Assembly: GCA_947095585.1 (NCBI GenBank)
Contig: OX352761.1
Coordinates: 53,556,019 to 53,620,018 of the forward strand
Reading direction: 5' to 3'
Source: Nephrocerus scutellatus
Lineage: Eukaryota > Arthropoda > Insecta > Diptera > Pipunculidae
DNA: 64,000 nucleotides
Made by a program: the position numbers and the translations under genes. Shown in pieces: positions 32,173 to 42,842 of the stretch. Each line of letters begins with the position of its first letter. The stretch's first letter is position 1. The notes under the pieces were generated by a model. The model was given only the letters and a program-made list of their open reading frames with translations. It had not been told where the DNA came from and did not search any database.

Positions 32173-33212
32173 TGGCATATAATGTTGGCAGATCATTTAA
32201 TGACAAGTCATTCGTTGTCTTGGCGGAGGCATCAAACACGACTCTAAATTTTGACGATTTCGATAATCCATGGTGGGGTAGGTAGTTCAAATTCTCTATA
32301 TCTTTATTTGTGACCTCTACCATGTGCCCCACTGGATGATATTCGGTTATGAACTCTGTTTATGCTTGCTTGAATACTGAATCTTTTACAAATCTTCAGT
32401 CCGTTGAGTTTAATCGACTTACTGCTAAAGCTAATGAGCTTCCCAATTCTGCCTTGTTTGGTTTAAACTGTAGATGTACTACTCATTCGCATTTTGGGAT
32501 GGGATTTTTACAAATTTTGCTTCTTCTTGTATTTTTGGGATATATCTTTATCTTCCCAATTCTCCCTTGTTTTGTTCTTCCATTCGCATTTTGGGATGTG
32601 GTTTTTACAAATAATTATTCGCACTTTGCTTCTTCTTGTGTTAACTTTGTATGTCTTGGATAGCTTCAACTTCCCAAAACTGATTTAACCTTGCACTGTG
32701 AACACTTGACCCACATTGCTCGTCGTTTCGCTTAACGGTTGTGCTTCTAGTTCCCCGCCCAGTACCCAACCAAATATTGTCTCTACCGCAACTATATTGT
32801 GTTCTTGTTTGATTCTTCCATCCAAGAGTATGTTAAGCACATGTTGAACACCTAAAATGGGACTCGTTAAATTTCGGATCTTCAAGGAATACGTTCATAC
32901 TAAACATATCTGTGTTAAATGACTGGGTACACAGTCTTGACAAAACAATTGCGTCGACTTCAATTCTTTCTTCACTGTTAGCTCGCGATCGCAGAGTGAG
33001 TGTAACCATTCCTTTCGTAATTTGGTTGCCGGAAACGCTGATGCCTGCAACAATTGTGCGTCTATGCAATCCTAACCGATTACAAAATTGATCGGAAATA
33101 GAAGTGGACATGGAGCCAGAATCTATGAGAATCCTGCATTCATGTTCGCTACCGAAATAATCGAATACTTGTACTACAGCTGTTGGTAATATACTGGTAC
33201 AGGATGTACACG
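32173..33212 (-). pseudogene. BelA1 protease and RT start (broken)
   Basis: On the minus strand: retropepsin with LIDSGSMSTSISDQFCNRLG (~33120), intact D-S-G, then VTLTLRSR and FGWVLGGE (~32760) marking the junction to RT. The next part of RT (FRVVFDAS region, ~32240) is recognisable up to the Helitron site. An internal 32440-32660 block of two ~97-bp repeats (CATTCGCATTTTGGGATG..TTTTTACAAA) is not BEL sequence and looks like a separate small insertion. Confidence 0.75.
32485..32660. repeat. Two-unit ~97-bp repeat within BelA1
   Basis: CATTCGCATTTTGGGATGxG and TTTGCTTCTTCTTGT recur at 32485/32517 and 32582/32627. Hydrophobic open frames here follow from T-rich composition. Origin unknown. 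Confidence 0.6.
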
Positions 33213-33649
33213 TGTGGCGGTTCATGTAGTATCGCGGCCGTTTGCCGAAGAAACGAATCGGATGTATTTCCGAACACGAAATACCTCCAGTAATATTCTC
33301 GAACGCAGAACATCGTTAAGTTTGTCACACTGTTTTTCGAACTAGGTTGAGAAAAATGAATAGTGACAAAAAGTCTTTCTTCTGTTTTTTACACTGACCA
33401 GCATTGCACGTTTTTTTAGAGTTCCGTGGAAAAAGTAAATATCAACTGGTGTAAAGTAAAAGTCATCGCTTATCCTAATCGTAATTTGTAGCGATCATCA
33501 TAAAATTCTTGTTTATATTTCAATAAAAATATCTAATCGTAAATTACCCAAGTTTAACATTTTTCATTCTTGGAGCGTTCGGGCGTCGCCGTCGTGCACG
33601 CCCATTTTAGCGAAGCACCCCTTCGATGGAAACACATTTTTCACTAAAA
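33213..33649 (+). repeat. CsR 5' LTR
   Basis: Starts TGTGGCGG and ends CACTAAAA before the primer site. Contains AATAAAAATATC near 33520. The exact 3' end is ambiguous by one or two bases. Confidence 0.85.
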
Positions 33650-33650
33650 C

Positions 33651-33668
33651 TGGTGACCCCGACGTGAT
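33651..33668 (+). other. CsR primer-binding site (tRNA-Trp)
   Basis: TGGTGACCCCGACGTGAT is the complement of the tRNA-Trp 3' end, the primer used by CsRn1-like elements. Confidence 0.85.
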
Positions 33669-34085
33669 TTTCCCGACGAGGAAAACTTCAATCAACATCA
33701 TTAAATATTTCTAACAAGGGAAATTTCTATAAACATCAATAAAAATTTTCTGTCTAAATAAATTTATACAGTGGCTGCCTGGCAATATACACACAGTATC
33801 ACAACTCAGCAGTCACAAACCACCACGGCAATTCTATTTCAAGCAGTGCCATTGGAAGCCAAATTGTAAACGGTGCCAGATTATCTGCAACAATTACAAC
33901 AACATCAGATAGTGCAACAGCTACAACAGCTTCAATTGCAAATCCAACATCCACAGCCAGTTTATCTTCGGCAATTACAACAGCATCAGCTAGCGCAACA
34001 ACTACAACAGCTTCAATTGCAAATTCAGCATCCATAGTAGTGCCAACAAAAGCAGCTTTCTACCGCAACACTTACGACTTTAATT

Positions 34086-34116
<31 letters not shown>

Positions 34117-34590
34117 AACAAAATCAAGACCATCAGCAAACGCTACTTTCAACAAACATCGAAGTGGACAGTTAAATCTTCTACTCTTACAATTAATATA
34201 TATTCATACAAAACCAAAAAGTGTACAGGTAAGCGATTTGATTTAATTATTTTGCACCGGCTCAGTTTGTTGTTTTTTGCATTCATATAAATTGTTTAAT
34301 GCGACATGTAAAAATTAAGATCAGTGTTTTGATACGTCACTATTCCTTCATACCTTTTTCACACTGTTTATCACAATCGTCTCAAGTAAGTACGCTATAC
34401 GAGGGCGGTCCGAAAAATTATCAACTATCGGTATTTGTTTCTTTACGTTTCTTTGGCAGACGGTTGCGCTGCCGCAAAAGCCGCTACCGCGGACTAGTAT
34501 ACTAGCGTCGATTGTCTTGCCCTGAACGTACGGTGAATCGATTCATATATAATTTGTCCGTAGCGTTACGCAAATTACCAAACAAAAATC
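33669..34590 (+). other. CsR leader with Gln-rich coding remnant
   Basis: Between 33860 and 34180 the plus frame encodes repeated Gln-rich segments (LQQLQ.., LQLQIQHPQPVYL) in two ~93-bp units, then a CAA/CAG run near 34090-34130. They are interrupted by TAG-TAG near 34038. This could be a former N-terminal Gag extension. From 34240 onward nothing is coding; a mariner-like terminus lies at 34398. Gag proper starts at 34591. Confidence 0.5.
34398..34425 (+). repeat. Mariner-like terminal sequence
   Basis: TACGAGGGCGGTCCGAAAAA preceded by TA resembles the inverted terminus of capitata-type mariner elements. I do not find the second terminus or a transposase nearby, so this is at most a fragment. 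Confidence 0.4.
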
Positions 34591-35328
34591 ATGTCTGACA
34601 ACGAGGATGAGAAAGCCTCGGTCAACAACCACCACTCGACCAATATTTATAGGGTATCAGTAAAATACTCAGCGTTCAATCGAGACGACCCTGAGATTTG
34701 GTTTAAGCAACTCGAGGCTCAGTTCGAATCAAGCGGTGTTACCGCAGACAAAACTAAATACGGTCACTTGGTAGCTGGTCTCGATGCGGAAACGATAAGG
34801 TGCGTTCGCGATCTTGTTTTGAACCCCCCCTCGACAGACACATACCAGTCCTTAAAGACAGCTATTGCCAGCAGGCTATGCGACTCTGCTCGAAGCAAAC
34901 TTAATCGTTTGCTTTCTGGTTTGCAACTTGGCGACAAAAAACCGTCGCAGTTATTGCGCGATATGCAAGCTTTGTCAGTTAACCAAATCAACGAACCCGT
35001 ATTACGAAGCCTGTGGTTGCAGAGATTGCCAACCCATGTACAGGAAATTCTATCGTGTATGGAGGAGTGTGATTTGGAGAAAATCGCGACTTCAGCGGAT
35101 AAAATTATGAAAATAAACAGACCTTCAGGTATTTATAATATGTGCAGCTCCCTACAAGTCGCATCGGGTGAAGCCGACCAGTCATTGTCAGCTAGCATCA
35201 ATGCTTTGACCAAACGGTTCGATAATTGGATTTCTACCGAAAGACGATCCAGAGACTACGGTTATAATCAACCCGTTTCAGAACGGAGATTACGAAGCAA
35301 ATCGCGATCCGAATCGCAAGTTGGATAG
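34591..35328 (+). CDS. CsR Gag (245 codons, open)
   Basis: Short Gag typical of CsRn1-clade elements, open from ATG 34591 to TAG 35326-35328. Visible features: an N-terminal acidic stretch, the capsid segment FNRDDPEIWFKQLEAQFE (~residues 30-47), KYGHLVAGLDAETI, LRDMQALS, LWLQRLPTHVQEIL, LEKIATSADKIM, and a basic C-terminus rich in Arg and Ser (RRLRSKSRSES). No CCHC knuckle is present in the frame, as in other CsRn1 Gags. Context ATG: CAAAAATCATG. It is one of the few uninterrupted genes in the window, although the rest of the element is dead. Confidence 0.8.
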   Translation: MSDNEDEKASVNNHHSTNIYRVSVKYSAFNRDDPEIWFKQLEAQFESSGVTADKTKYGHLVAGLDAETIRCVRDLVLNPPSTDTYQSLKTAIASRLCDSARSKLNRLLSGLQLGDKKPSQLLRDMQALSVNQINEPVLRSLWLQRLPTHVQEILSCMEECDLEKIATSADKIMKINRPSGIYNMCSSLQVASGEADQSLSASINALTKRFDNWISTERRSRDYGYNQPVSERRLRSKSRSESQVG

Positions 35329-38300
35329 TTCCCAGTTTGCTGGTACCATTTCAAATTTGGTACCAACGCAAAAAAGTGCAATAAAGCTTGCAAATTTAAA
35401 CAAGGACGCACTCCCCCTAATCCGGAAAACCTTTAGGCTCATCACTGTTCGCGGCAAGTGATAGAAGCCAGTCGAATAGCCGCCTGATAGTACTTGATTC
35501 AATTTCAAAGCAACACTTTCTTATCGACACAGGTGCAGAAATTTCGGTCGTACCACCAATACTTCGTGAAAAATCCTCTAAATCGGACTTAAAATTATTT
35601 GCGGCAAATTCGACTCCAATCGAAACTTTCGGCACAAAGGAACTGACATTAAATCTTGGACTACGTCGTCCATTCGTTTGGAAATTCACAATTGCAAATG
35701 TCGATCGTTCCATTATTGGAGCAGATTTCTTCTTACACTACGGACTGTTAGTCGATATCGGGGGCAAAAGGTAAATCGATAAGCTGACTTCTCTGTCGAA
35801 AGGTGGAACACCGATCGCATTACCATCATATCAATTAACAGTAATTTATTTAGACAATTGCAACCGGGGACTATTACAAAGTTTCGGTTCGATTACGCAC
35901 GAATCACCTACACTCAACACGGCCAAACACAACGTCGAACATAAAATAGAGACAACGGGTCAACCATGCGTGGCAAAAGTCAGACGTCTCAATACCGAGA
36001 AGATGACAATTGCAAAGAAAGAAATTGATCTTTGGTTGAGTCAGGGTGTATGTCGTCCTTCAAATAGCAATTGGGCTAGTCCACTCCACATCGCTAAGAA
36101 AAAGGACGGTGGTTGGAGACTATGCAGAGATTACCGCCAATTACATCAAAAACAAAGCCCAATCGTTATCCAATACCGTTTGTCACTGACTTCAGTCATT
36201 AACTCGACGGCTGTCAAATATTTTCAAAAATCGATCTTGTACGGGCTTATCACCAAATTCACATTGATGATACATTGGTCGCATCAGATAACACAAAGCA
36301 ACATGTAGAGCACCTGCGAGTGGTATTTCAACGCTTGCAGGACGCCGGCTTGGTTATCAATTTAAAGAAATGCGTTTTCGGGGTAAAACAAATCGATTTT
36401 CTTGGCTTTGATATTTCAGCATCGGGCATTAAGCCATCGCAATCTCGAGTTGAAGCCATAACGAAATTCATACAACCAACTACCACTAAAGGTATACAAC
36501 GATTTCTGGGCATGATAAACTATTATCGAATTTTCTTGCCAAACGCGGCCCAGGACCAACTCATTATGTACGACTTTATAAAAGGACGAAAAAAGAACGA
36601 CAACAGCAAAATAGCGTGGTGCGCCGAAACAAATAAAGCTTTCGAGCGGTGTAAAGAACGTTTGGCAGAAGCTGCACAATTAGCTCACCCGTCGGCTGTT
36701 CTTAAGTTAGCCATCATGGTTGACGCGTCAAATCAGTCAATCGGTGCTGTAGTTCAGCAGCGCGCATCAGAAGGCTGGCAGCCTTTAGGTTTCTTCTCGC
36801 GAAAACTCACTGATACTGAGAAAAAATACAGCGCATACGACAAGGAATTGCTTGCGGCTTACGCATCGATCAAGCATTTCAAACATTTCGTTGACGGTCG
36901 CGAATTCGTTCTGTACACCGATCACAAACCAATAACATATGCACTTTCTCAAAATCTCGAGAAGGCATCACCTCGTCAGCGAAGACATTTGGATCTAATA
37001 GCACAATATACGACCGACACACAACATGTTTCCGGAAAGGACAACGTTGTGGCGGACGCTCTATCGCGAGTTGATTCACTGGCCATACAAGCAGTATAGA
37101 TTACGCGCGCATGGCTGACGAACAAACAGATGACGAGGAACTTAAAGCATTGATCGACCAAAACGATACATTAAAATTCGAGAGAATTCCAATTTTTGGA
37201 ACGGACAAATTTTTATGGTGTGACACTACAACCGGCACACCAAGACCGTATGTTCCGAAGACATTTCGACGCCCCTTTTTCGAAGCGTACCACAACATTG
37301 CACACCCTGGTATAAGAAACTCAACCAGACTCGTTAAAAGTAAGGCCGTGTGGCCAGCAATCAATCGAGATGTCCGCTCATGGGCGAAAAGCTGTCTCAA
37401 CTGTCAAAAATGCAAAATCTCGAAGCACGTAAAAACCCCGTGTGGCAATTATCCCACAGTCAGTCGACGATTCGACGAGATACACATTGACATAGTCGGT
37501 CCTCTAGAGCCATCAGAAGGACAACGTTACTGTCTAACAATGATAGATCGCTTCACGCGTTGGCCAGAGGTTGCCCCAATTGCGGATGTAAAGGCCGAAA
37601 CTATAGCAGATGCCCTATTGAGGGTGTGAATCAGCAGATTCGGTGTGCCAGCAATAATAGTTTCCGACAGAGGAGCTCAATTTGAGTCTGAGTTATTCGC
37701 AAGCCTTGGTAATTTAGTTGGTTTTCAACGTTAACGAACCACTGCGTACAATCCGGCTTGCAACGGTATGGTTGAGCGCTGGCATCGCAGTTTAAAAGCA
37801 GCAATAACGTGCGTCAACGATCCGCAATGGACAAGGTCTTTGCCACTCGTGCTATTGGGTTTGAGAACCCCTTTTCGGGATGACTTCGAAGCTTCCTCAG
37901 CCGAACTGGTTTATGGGGAAAAACTCCGTCTTCCTGGAGATATTATACAACAATCATCATTCACTACACAGAATGAGGTTGTCGCTCAGTTTCAAAAATT
38001 CTTCAATCGTATACGACCAATACCGCCGACCCGACATTTCAAAAGCGCGAACATTTTCGTCTTCAAAGATCTTAAAACTTGTTCTCATGTTCTAGTCCGC
38101 ACGGATGCCTTGCGCATACCTTTGCAACCTCCGTACGAGGGGCCCTATTAGGTGCTACATCGGTATGATAAATATTATACGCTGTTGGTGAAAGGCGTCG
38201 AATCAAACGTTTCATTAAACAGACTGAAGCCCTACTTTATCGAAGCAGACGACCAGGACAGGGCAGTCATCGATGTTCGCACAGACGCCAACGAAGTCAC

Positions 38301-38475
38301 TGACAATATAGACGCTTCAGAACCAATTTCATCATCTAACCCAAATCTCAGGGATAGTAACACAACACCCAAAAAACGTGTGAGATTTGACCTTCATGAT
38401 TCACAGACATTCAGACCACCGGTTGCTTCAACGCGATCGGGGCGAAACATTAGGACACCCTGCCGTTTTGACTGA
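35329..38475 (+). pseudogene. CsR pol: protease, RT, RNase H, integrase (broken)
   Basis: Protease FLIDTGAEISVVPP at ~35520 with intact D-T-G. RT N-terminal NSNWASPLHIAKKKDGGWRLC at ~36063. LVRAYHQIHID at ~36237 then passes directly to DTLVASDN, so the segment between motif A and the (Y/V)IDD box is deleted. LGMINYYRIFLP follows. RNase H (VDASNQSIGAVVQQ, LYTDHKPITYAL, VADALSRVD) ends at 37099. Integrase from 37111: H-x-H, C-x2-C (CLNCQKC), D in IHIDIVGP, D in SDRGAQFES and E in NGMVERWHR. Stops at 37627-37629 (TGA), 37732 (TAA) and 38149-38151 (TAG, right after PPYEGPY, the GPY/F module). The tail is open to 38475. Confidence 0.87.
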
Positions 38476-38506
38476 TCGTTCTCTACGATCACTACGGGTG
38501 GGGTAG

Positions 38507-38942
38507 TGTGGCGGTTCATGTAGTACCGCGGCCGTTTGCCGAAGAAACGAATCGGATGTATTTCCGAACACGAAATACCTCCAGTAATATTCTCGAATGC
38601 AGAACATCGTTAAGTTTGTCACACTGTTTTTCGAAATAGGTTGAGAAAAAGGAATAGTGACAAAAAGTCTTTCTTCTGTTTTTTACACTGACCAGCATTT
38701 CACGTTTTTTTAGAGTTCCGTGGAAAAAGTAAATATCAACTGGTGTAAAGTAAAAGTCATCGCTTATCCTAATCGTAATTTGTAGCGATCATCATAAAAT
38801 TCTTGTTTATATTTCAATAAAAATATCTAATCGTAAATTATCCAAGTTTAACATTTTTCATTCTTGGAGCGTTCGAGCGTCGCCGTCGTGCACGCCCATT
38901 TTAGCGAAGCACCCCTTCGATGGAAACACATTTTTCGCTAAA
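38507..38942 (+). repeat. CsR 3' LTR
   Basis: Preceded by purine-rich ACGGGTGGGGTAG (polypurine tract). Starts TGTGGCGGTTCATG and ends CGCTAAA before the CACG duplication. Confidence 0.87.
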
Positions 38943-38946
38943 CACG

Positions 38947-39072
38947 CATGTGCGTGTGTTTTCATCTAAATGTAGCAAAGTATTGAGCTTTTTACCAAAG
39001 GTCTGACATGTTGACTTCGATAAGCAACTCGTAAGCAGTTGAAGCATCGGTTGTCGGCTTTAATACATTGGC
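38947..39072 (-). pseudogene. BelA1 nucleocapsid remnant
   Basis: On the minus strand, CFNC (first half of a zinc knuckle) near 39040 and, in a shifted frame, KKLNTLLHLDEN near 38980. These match the C-terminal Gag knuckle region that precedes the BEL protease. This confirms that CsR landed inside BelA1. Confidence 0.65.
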
Positions 39073-39690
39073 GGCGTTCCATAACAGAGAGTTGCATATG
39101 CTAGTAAATCATGTTCGTTTTCACATACAGGATACTTGGGAAAGGGCTGGACATGTAGAGAGAAGATCGACGATGGTCTTCTCCTCCTCCTCATCCATGC
39201 AGCTTCTGCAAAAGTCAATGGAACTCCAAATCTTGCTTCATGCCTGCTTATGAGACAGTGTCCAGTGATGAAACCTACAATAGCACCGATATGCGATCTT
39301 TTTTGAGAGCGTTTGGAGCTTTTCGGATCCAGCTTGGGCCAGATCTGCTTTGTCGCTATGCAAGTTTGACCACCTACAGTTAGTTTTTACATTAGCATCC
39401 CGGTATGCCTATGGAACCATATTCAGGTAAGAATGTTAGTGTAGTTCCTTGCTTGGCGAGTTCGTCAGCCATACAGTTACCCGGAATGTCTCTGTACCCC
39501 GGCACCCAACACAAGTGGATATTGAACTGCTCCGTCATCTCCACGAGCCACATTCGCCAGTTAATGGCTAGAGTTGAATTTGTGGAGACTGATTCCAGGT
39601 ATTTCAGTGCAGCTTGGCTAACCGAGAATATACGGATATCCTTACCGGATATGACGTTTTTGATTAAGCAGTGTCTTTTTTTTGAGTAAG
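39073..39690 (-). pseudogene. LINE ORF2 C-terminal fragment with RNase H
   Basis: On the minus strand the sequence encodes an RNase H of I/Jockey-type non-LTR elements: IFSVSQAALKYLES (~39600), LCWVPGYRDIPGN and MADELAK (~39460), then a region like the GHC..H..C tail (FITGHC..RHEARFGVP). Catalytic positions are changed: the Asp of 'SDSQAAL' reads Val, and 'GNE' reads GNC. A stop lies near 39400 and further ones follow. Only ~620 bp is present, without the reverse transcriptase. Insertion mode unknown. Confidence 0.7.
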
Positions 39691-39692
39691 CA

Positions 39693-40620
39693 GTGTCTTT
39701 TGTCTTAATGATGGTAAAGTTTTCAGGTGAGGAGTACGTTGATATCCATTTTTACGGATTTTGCGATAGTAATGAATTACGAGCTCGCAATGAATATCAA
39801 CGTAGATTCTTAACAGGTCGCATTCCTGACGCAAGAGTATTTACAGATATTCATAGAAGACTACGAGATATCGTAACAAAATCATATACGCGGGTGGAGC
39901 CACATTCAGCCTCAAGAAATCATTTGGATGTCGATGAAGAAATAGTTAGTAATGTAACAGCCAATCCATCTATTAGTATAAGGAGGCTCGCTTTACAATT
40001 GAACGTCTCTTGCTACCGAATTCATCAAGTATTGCACAAGGGGCATCTTCATCTATACCATACTACACCCGTTCAAGAACTTATACAAATAGAATACCAT
40101 AAAAGATTTGAGTTTTTTAATTGGTTGATTGAAAGGAATTTTGACAATGAAACGTATTCTATGGACGGATTAATCTCAATTCACAAGAGATGGCATAACA
40201 AACTTTCACAATCTACACACGTGGGCTACTGAAAATCCTCATTCCACAAAAGAAACTTCAATTCAACACCGCTTCAGTGTAAACGTGGGCTGGTGTAATT
40301 GGCGATAATTTAATTGCACCATTCATATTACCATCGACATTAAATAGTAAACATTATTTACAATTTTTACAAAATGATCTGCCACTCCTCTTTGATGATG
40401 TTTCTGTTTTAAGTAGATTCTGGCATTTCACACATATCAACATGATGGTGCACCTAGTCACTACGGTATAGATGTTAAGAATTAGTTAAATGAAAATTAT
40501 ACATCTAACAGTATTAGATTTTTATGTATGGGGAACGATGAAGTCGCTTGTATACTCCAAAGAAATTGATACAAAAGAAGAACAACGAATACACACAGCA
40601 GCTCAACAGATAAAGGAATG
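39693..40620 (+). pseudogene. DUF4817/DDE transposase-type gene remnant
   Basis: The N-terminal half matches the insect DUF4817 plus helix-turn-helix family found in Tc/mariner-like repeats: EEYVDIHFYGFCDSNELRA, RIPDARVFTDIHRRLRD, SIRRLALQLNVS..IHQVLH and EYHKRFEFFNWL (39725-40140). The part after TAA ~40230 continues in shifted frames (HRFSVNVGW, LIAPFILPSTLN, YLQFLQNDLP). It includes a degraded C-terminal WGTMKSLVYSKE at ~40530. The expected Asp of the 'DEATF' box is not readable (YSMDGLIS). No terminal repeats were identified. Confidence 0.7.
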
Positions 40621-40848
40621 TTTTCGGATCGGTTTGCTTTCAACATTCTCCCCAACTTGAATCATCCGATTCAATTGGTACTGTGCATAATGCATGCACA
40701 GCGCGGTGGTAAATGCCGTTCTTTGTCTTTACTGATGCCACTTTAACTAATCCGTCGTCTCCAGCAAATACCTCAATTACGCGGCCAAGCCACCATTTCG
40801 TTGGGGTACATTTCTGTCAATAAGTTAACCAATATCATCAACACTTAC
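40621..40848 (-). pseudogene. BelA2 pol C-terminus
   Basis: Matches BelA1 29270-29440 and includes a segment (40720-40790) that BelA1 has lost. Minus-strand C-terminal pol motif around RAVHALCTVPIESDD. Ends at CTTAC, the BelB target duplication. Confidence 0.7.
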
Positions 40849-41179
40849 TGTTCGCGCCATGTAGTGGTGAAGTAATCATCTAGTACATTTATCGAACTAG
40901 ATGATTGAACGATGGTACGAGCAAGCCGCAACCAGCTTCGATAATCTTTTTTGTTTCGATAATCTGCAACCATCGACTGCTAAGTTTGTGCTGTCGACCA
41001 CTTCCTTTCCTGTTTGTAAAGTGGCAGGTTGTGTGTGTTTGGCACGTTCGCACGAAATATATTTTAGTGAAAATATAAGTTACTTTGTACAAAATTACAT
41101 TGTCTAAATTCAAAGTAGTCTTTTTCTTTGTGTGTTGTAAAATAAAAGAAGTGTTTTGATTTGCATCTCAACGCCAATA
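40849..41179 (+). repeat. BelB 5' LTR
   Basis: Starts TGTTCGCGCCATG and ends CAACGCCAATA. Contains AAATAAAAG near 41140 as likely poly(A) signal. The last ~290 bp match the 3' LTR. Confidence 0.75.
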
Positions 41180-41199
41180 TTGGTCCATGTCGAGCCGGA
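41180..41199 (+). other. BelB primer-site-like sequence
   Basis: TTGGTCCATGTCGAGCCGGA follows the LTR. BelC has TTTGGTCCTTCGAGCCAAC in the same place, so this is the conserved BEL post-LTR motif. I do not assign the tRNA. Confidence 0.55.
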
Positions 41200-41254
41200 T
41201 TATAGTGAAACCAGGAAGTTAAAAAACGAACCACAACCGCCACGCCACCGAGTC

Positions 41255-42110
41255 ACTAATTGCAAGATTTTAACATCGGCCTGCAGCTGAACCATCATTG
41301 CACAATTTCTTGCAATTTAGCTACGATTGGAAAAAGTTGCACACAACGGCGTGCAGCCGAATCTGCACATAATTTTTGTGGAAATTGTGCTACTTCGATT
41401 GGAAGATTTTAACATCGGCCTGCAGCCGGCTCTGCACATAATTTTTTGGAAAGTGTGCTACTTCAATTGCAAGATTTTAACATCGGCCTGCAGCCGCATC
41501 TGCACATAAATTTTGTGGAAATTGTGCTACTTCGATTGGAAGATTTTAACATCGGCCTGCAGCTGAACCATCATTGCACAACTTCTTGCAATTTTGCTAC
41601 GATTGGAAAAAGTTGCACACAACGGCGTGCAGTCGCACCATCTGCACAAATTTTTTGTGGAAATTGTGCTACTTCTATTGGAAGATTTTAACATCGGCCT
41701 GCAGCCGCCTCTGCACATAATTTTTTGGAAAGTGTGCTACTTCGATTGCAAGATTTTAACATCGGCCTGCAGCCGCATCTGCACAAAATTTTTGTGGAAA
41801 TTGTGCTACTTCGATTGGAAGATTTAACATCGGCCTGCAGCCGCATCTGCACATAATTTTTTGGAAAGTGTGCTACTTCGATTGCAAGATTTTAACATCG
41901 GCCTGCAGCCGCATCTGCACATAAATTTTGTGGAAATTGTGCTACTTCGATTGGAAGATTTTAACATCGGCCTGTAGCCGCATCATCAGCGCACAATCTT
42001 GGGAATTGTGCAGCTTCGATTCCAACACACTACCATCGGCCTGCAGCCGCATCATCAGCGCACAATCTTGGGAATTGTGCAGCTTCAATTCCAACACACT
42101 ACCATAACTT
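41255..42110 (+). repeat. ~68-bp tandem array with higher-order structure in the BelB leader
   Basis: About a dozen units built on AAGATTTTAACATCGGCCTGCAGCCG, CTGCACATAATTTTTGTGGAAATTGTGCTACTTCGATTG. A variant with CTGAACCATCATTGCACAA..GGAAAAAGTTGCACACAACGGCG recurs at 41284 and 41563, giving a ~280-bp higher-order period. The last two units (41985-42110) use ATCATCAGCGCACAATCTTGGG. Confidence 0.85.
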
Positions 42111-42842
42111 ATGACCAGCCGTTACAACACCACAAGGTACGATCCTGATTTTGGTTATACGGGTTTTTTGTAACTGTTTATTTTTTTTTAAATTTAGCTT
42201 GAACAATGCAAATCCGAATTTGTGTTGGAAAATGCTAAGTCTAAAGTAGCATGATACACATAATGTTTAATTGGTTTTTTCTCTGTTACTTTTATAATTT
42301 GAATTAATCATGGATAAATACGTCATACGTAGATTAACTATTTACACTAAGTATTAAGTCATATTGTTGCATATACTATATGTTCTTTAAAACGCGTTCA
42401 TTTATTAGATAAACTTGTCAACCAGGTACGACCCTGACTTTTTCTTCATTTTTGTTGGTGATATCTCATTAATGCAAAATTAATGACTAAGAGTTCTTCG
42501 GTTTCGATTCTGTGTCTCGAGTATGTATACAATTGGTACCCTTTCGTAAGTCAGTTCATAAAATTTATTTTGTTTTTCTTCTGAGGGGTGTGCATACTGG
42601 TTTCTGTTTCGTGTTTTCTTTTAGTAATCAATCCTTGAATCGTATTATCTGGTGGTGGCGCCTTTATGGTTATTGACCACGTGAGCGGGTACGTGTCTTC
42701 ACAAGAGCAGGGGTACCATCCATATCACATTTTTGTTTTTTTTTTCGTCACAGCTTAATTCGATATCGATAGTGACACTTCGATTAGGTCTCATCTCAGT
42801 CTTCAGTTTTGACATCTCGGTGCGTGTAATCCTAACTCTACA
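42111..42842 (+). other. BelB leader, non-repetitive part
   Basis: No gene. GGTACGA(T/C)CCTGA(T/C)TTT occurs at 42136 and 42426, an old duplication spaced ~290 bp. T-rich tracts at 42180 and 42730. Confidence 0.5.

Larger units (their letters stand above)
33213..38942 (+). mobile_element. CsR, CsRn1-clade gypsy-type LTR retrotransposon
   Basis: LTRs 33213-33649 and 38507-38942 begin TGTGGCGGTTCATGTAGTA. The element inserted into BelA1 between nucleocapsid and protease, with CACG at 33209-33212 and 38943-38946. The tRNA-Trp primer site is diagnostic of the CsRn1/Kabuki group. By eye the LTRs differ at about eight to ten positions. Order is gag, PR, RT, RH, IN with no env. Pol has a palm deletion and several stops. 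Confidence 0.88.
29257..39072 (-). mobile_element. BelA1, degraded BEL/Pao element, minus strand
   Basis: BelA1 sequence occurs in four blocks: 29257-31235, 32173-32440, 32661-33212 and 38947-39072. It is interrupted by a Helitron, a short repeat block and CsR. Reading right to left gives nucleocapsid knuckle remnant, protease, RT and integrase, the BEL/Pao order. No LTRs were recognised. BelA2 (40621-60960) is a second copy of the same family and serves as an empty-site control. Confidence 0.8.

Noticed and set aside
32349..32688. Hydrophobic frames suggesting membrane peptides
   Set aside because: They come from a T-rich two-unit repeat inside BelA1, with no start context or homology.
41255..42110. 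Regular spacing of repeats considered as CRISPR or other arrayed system
   Set aside because: Units are contiguous tandem repeats without unique spacers, in a eukaryotic retroelement leader.
42640..42680. GGTGGTGGCGCCTTTATGG as a second primer site in BelB
   Set aside because: Not next to an LTR end; BelB already has the BEL-type motif at 41180.
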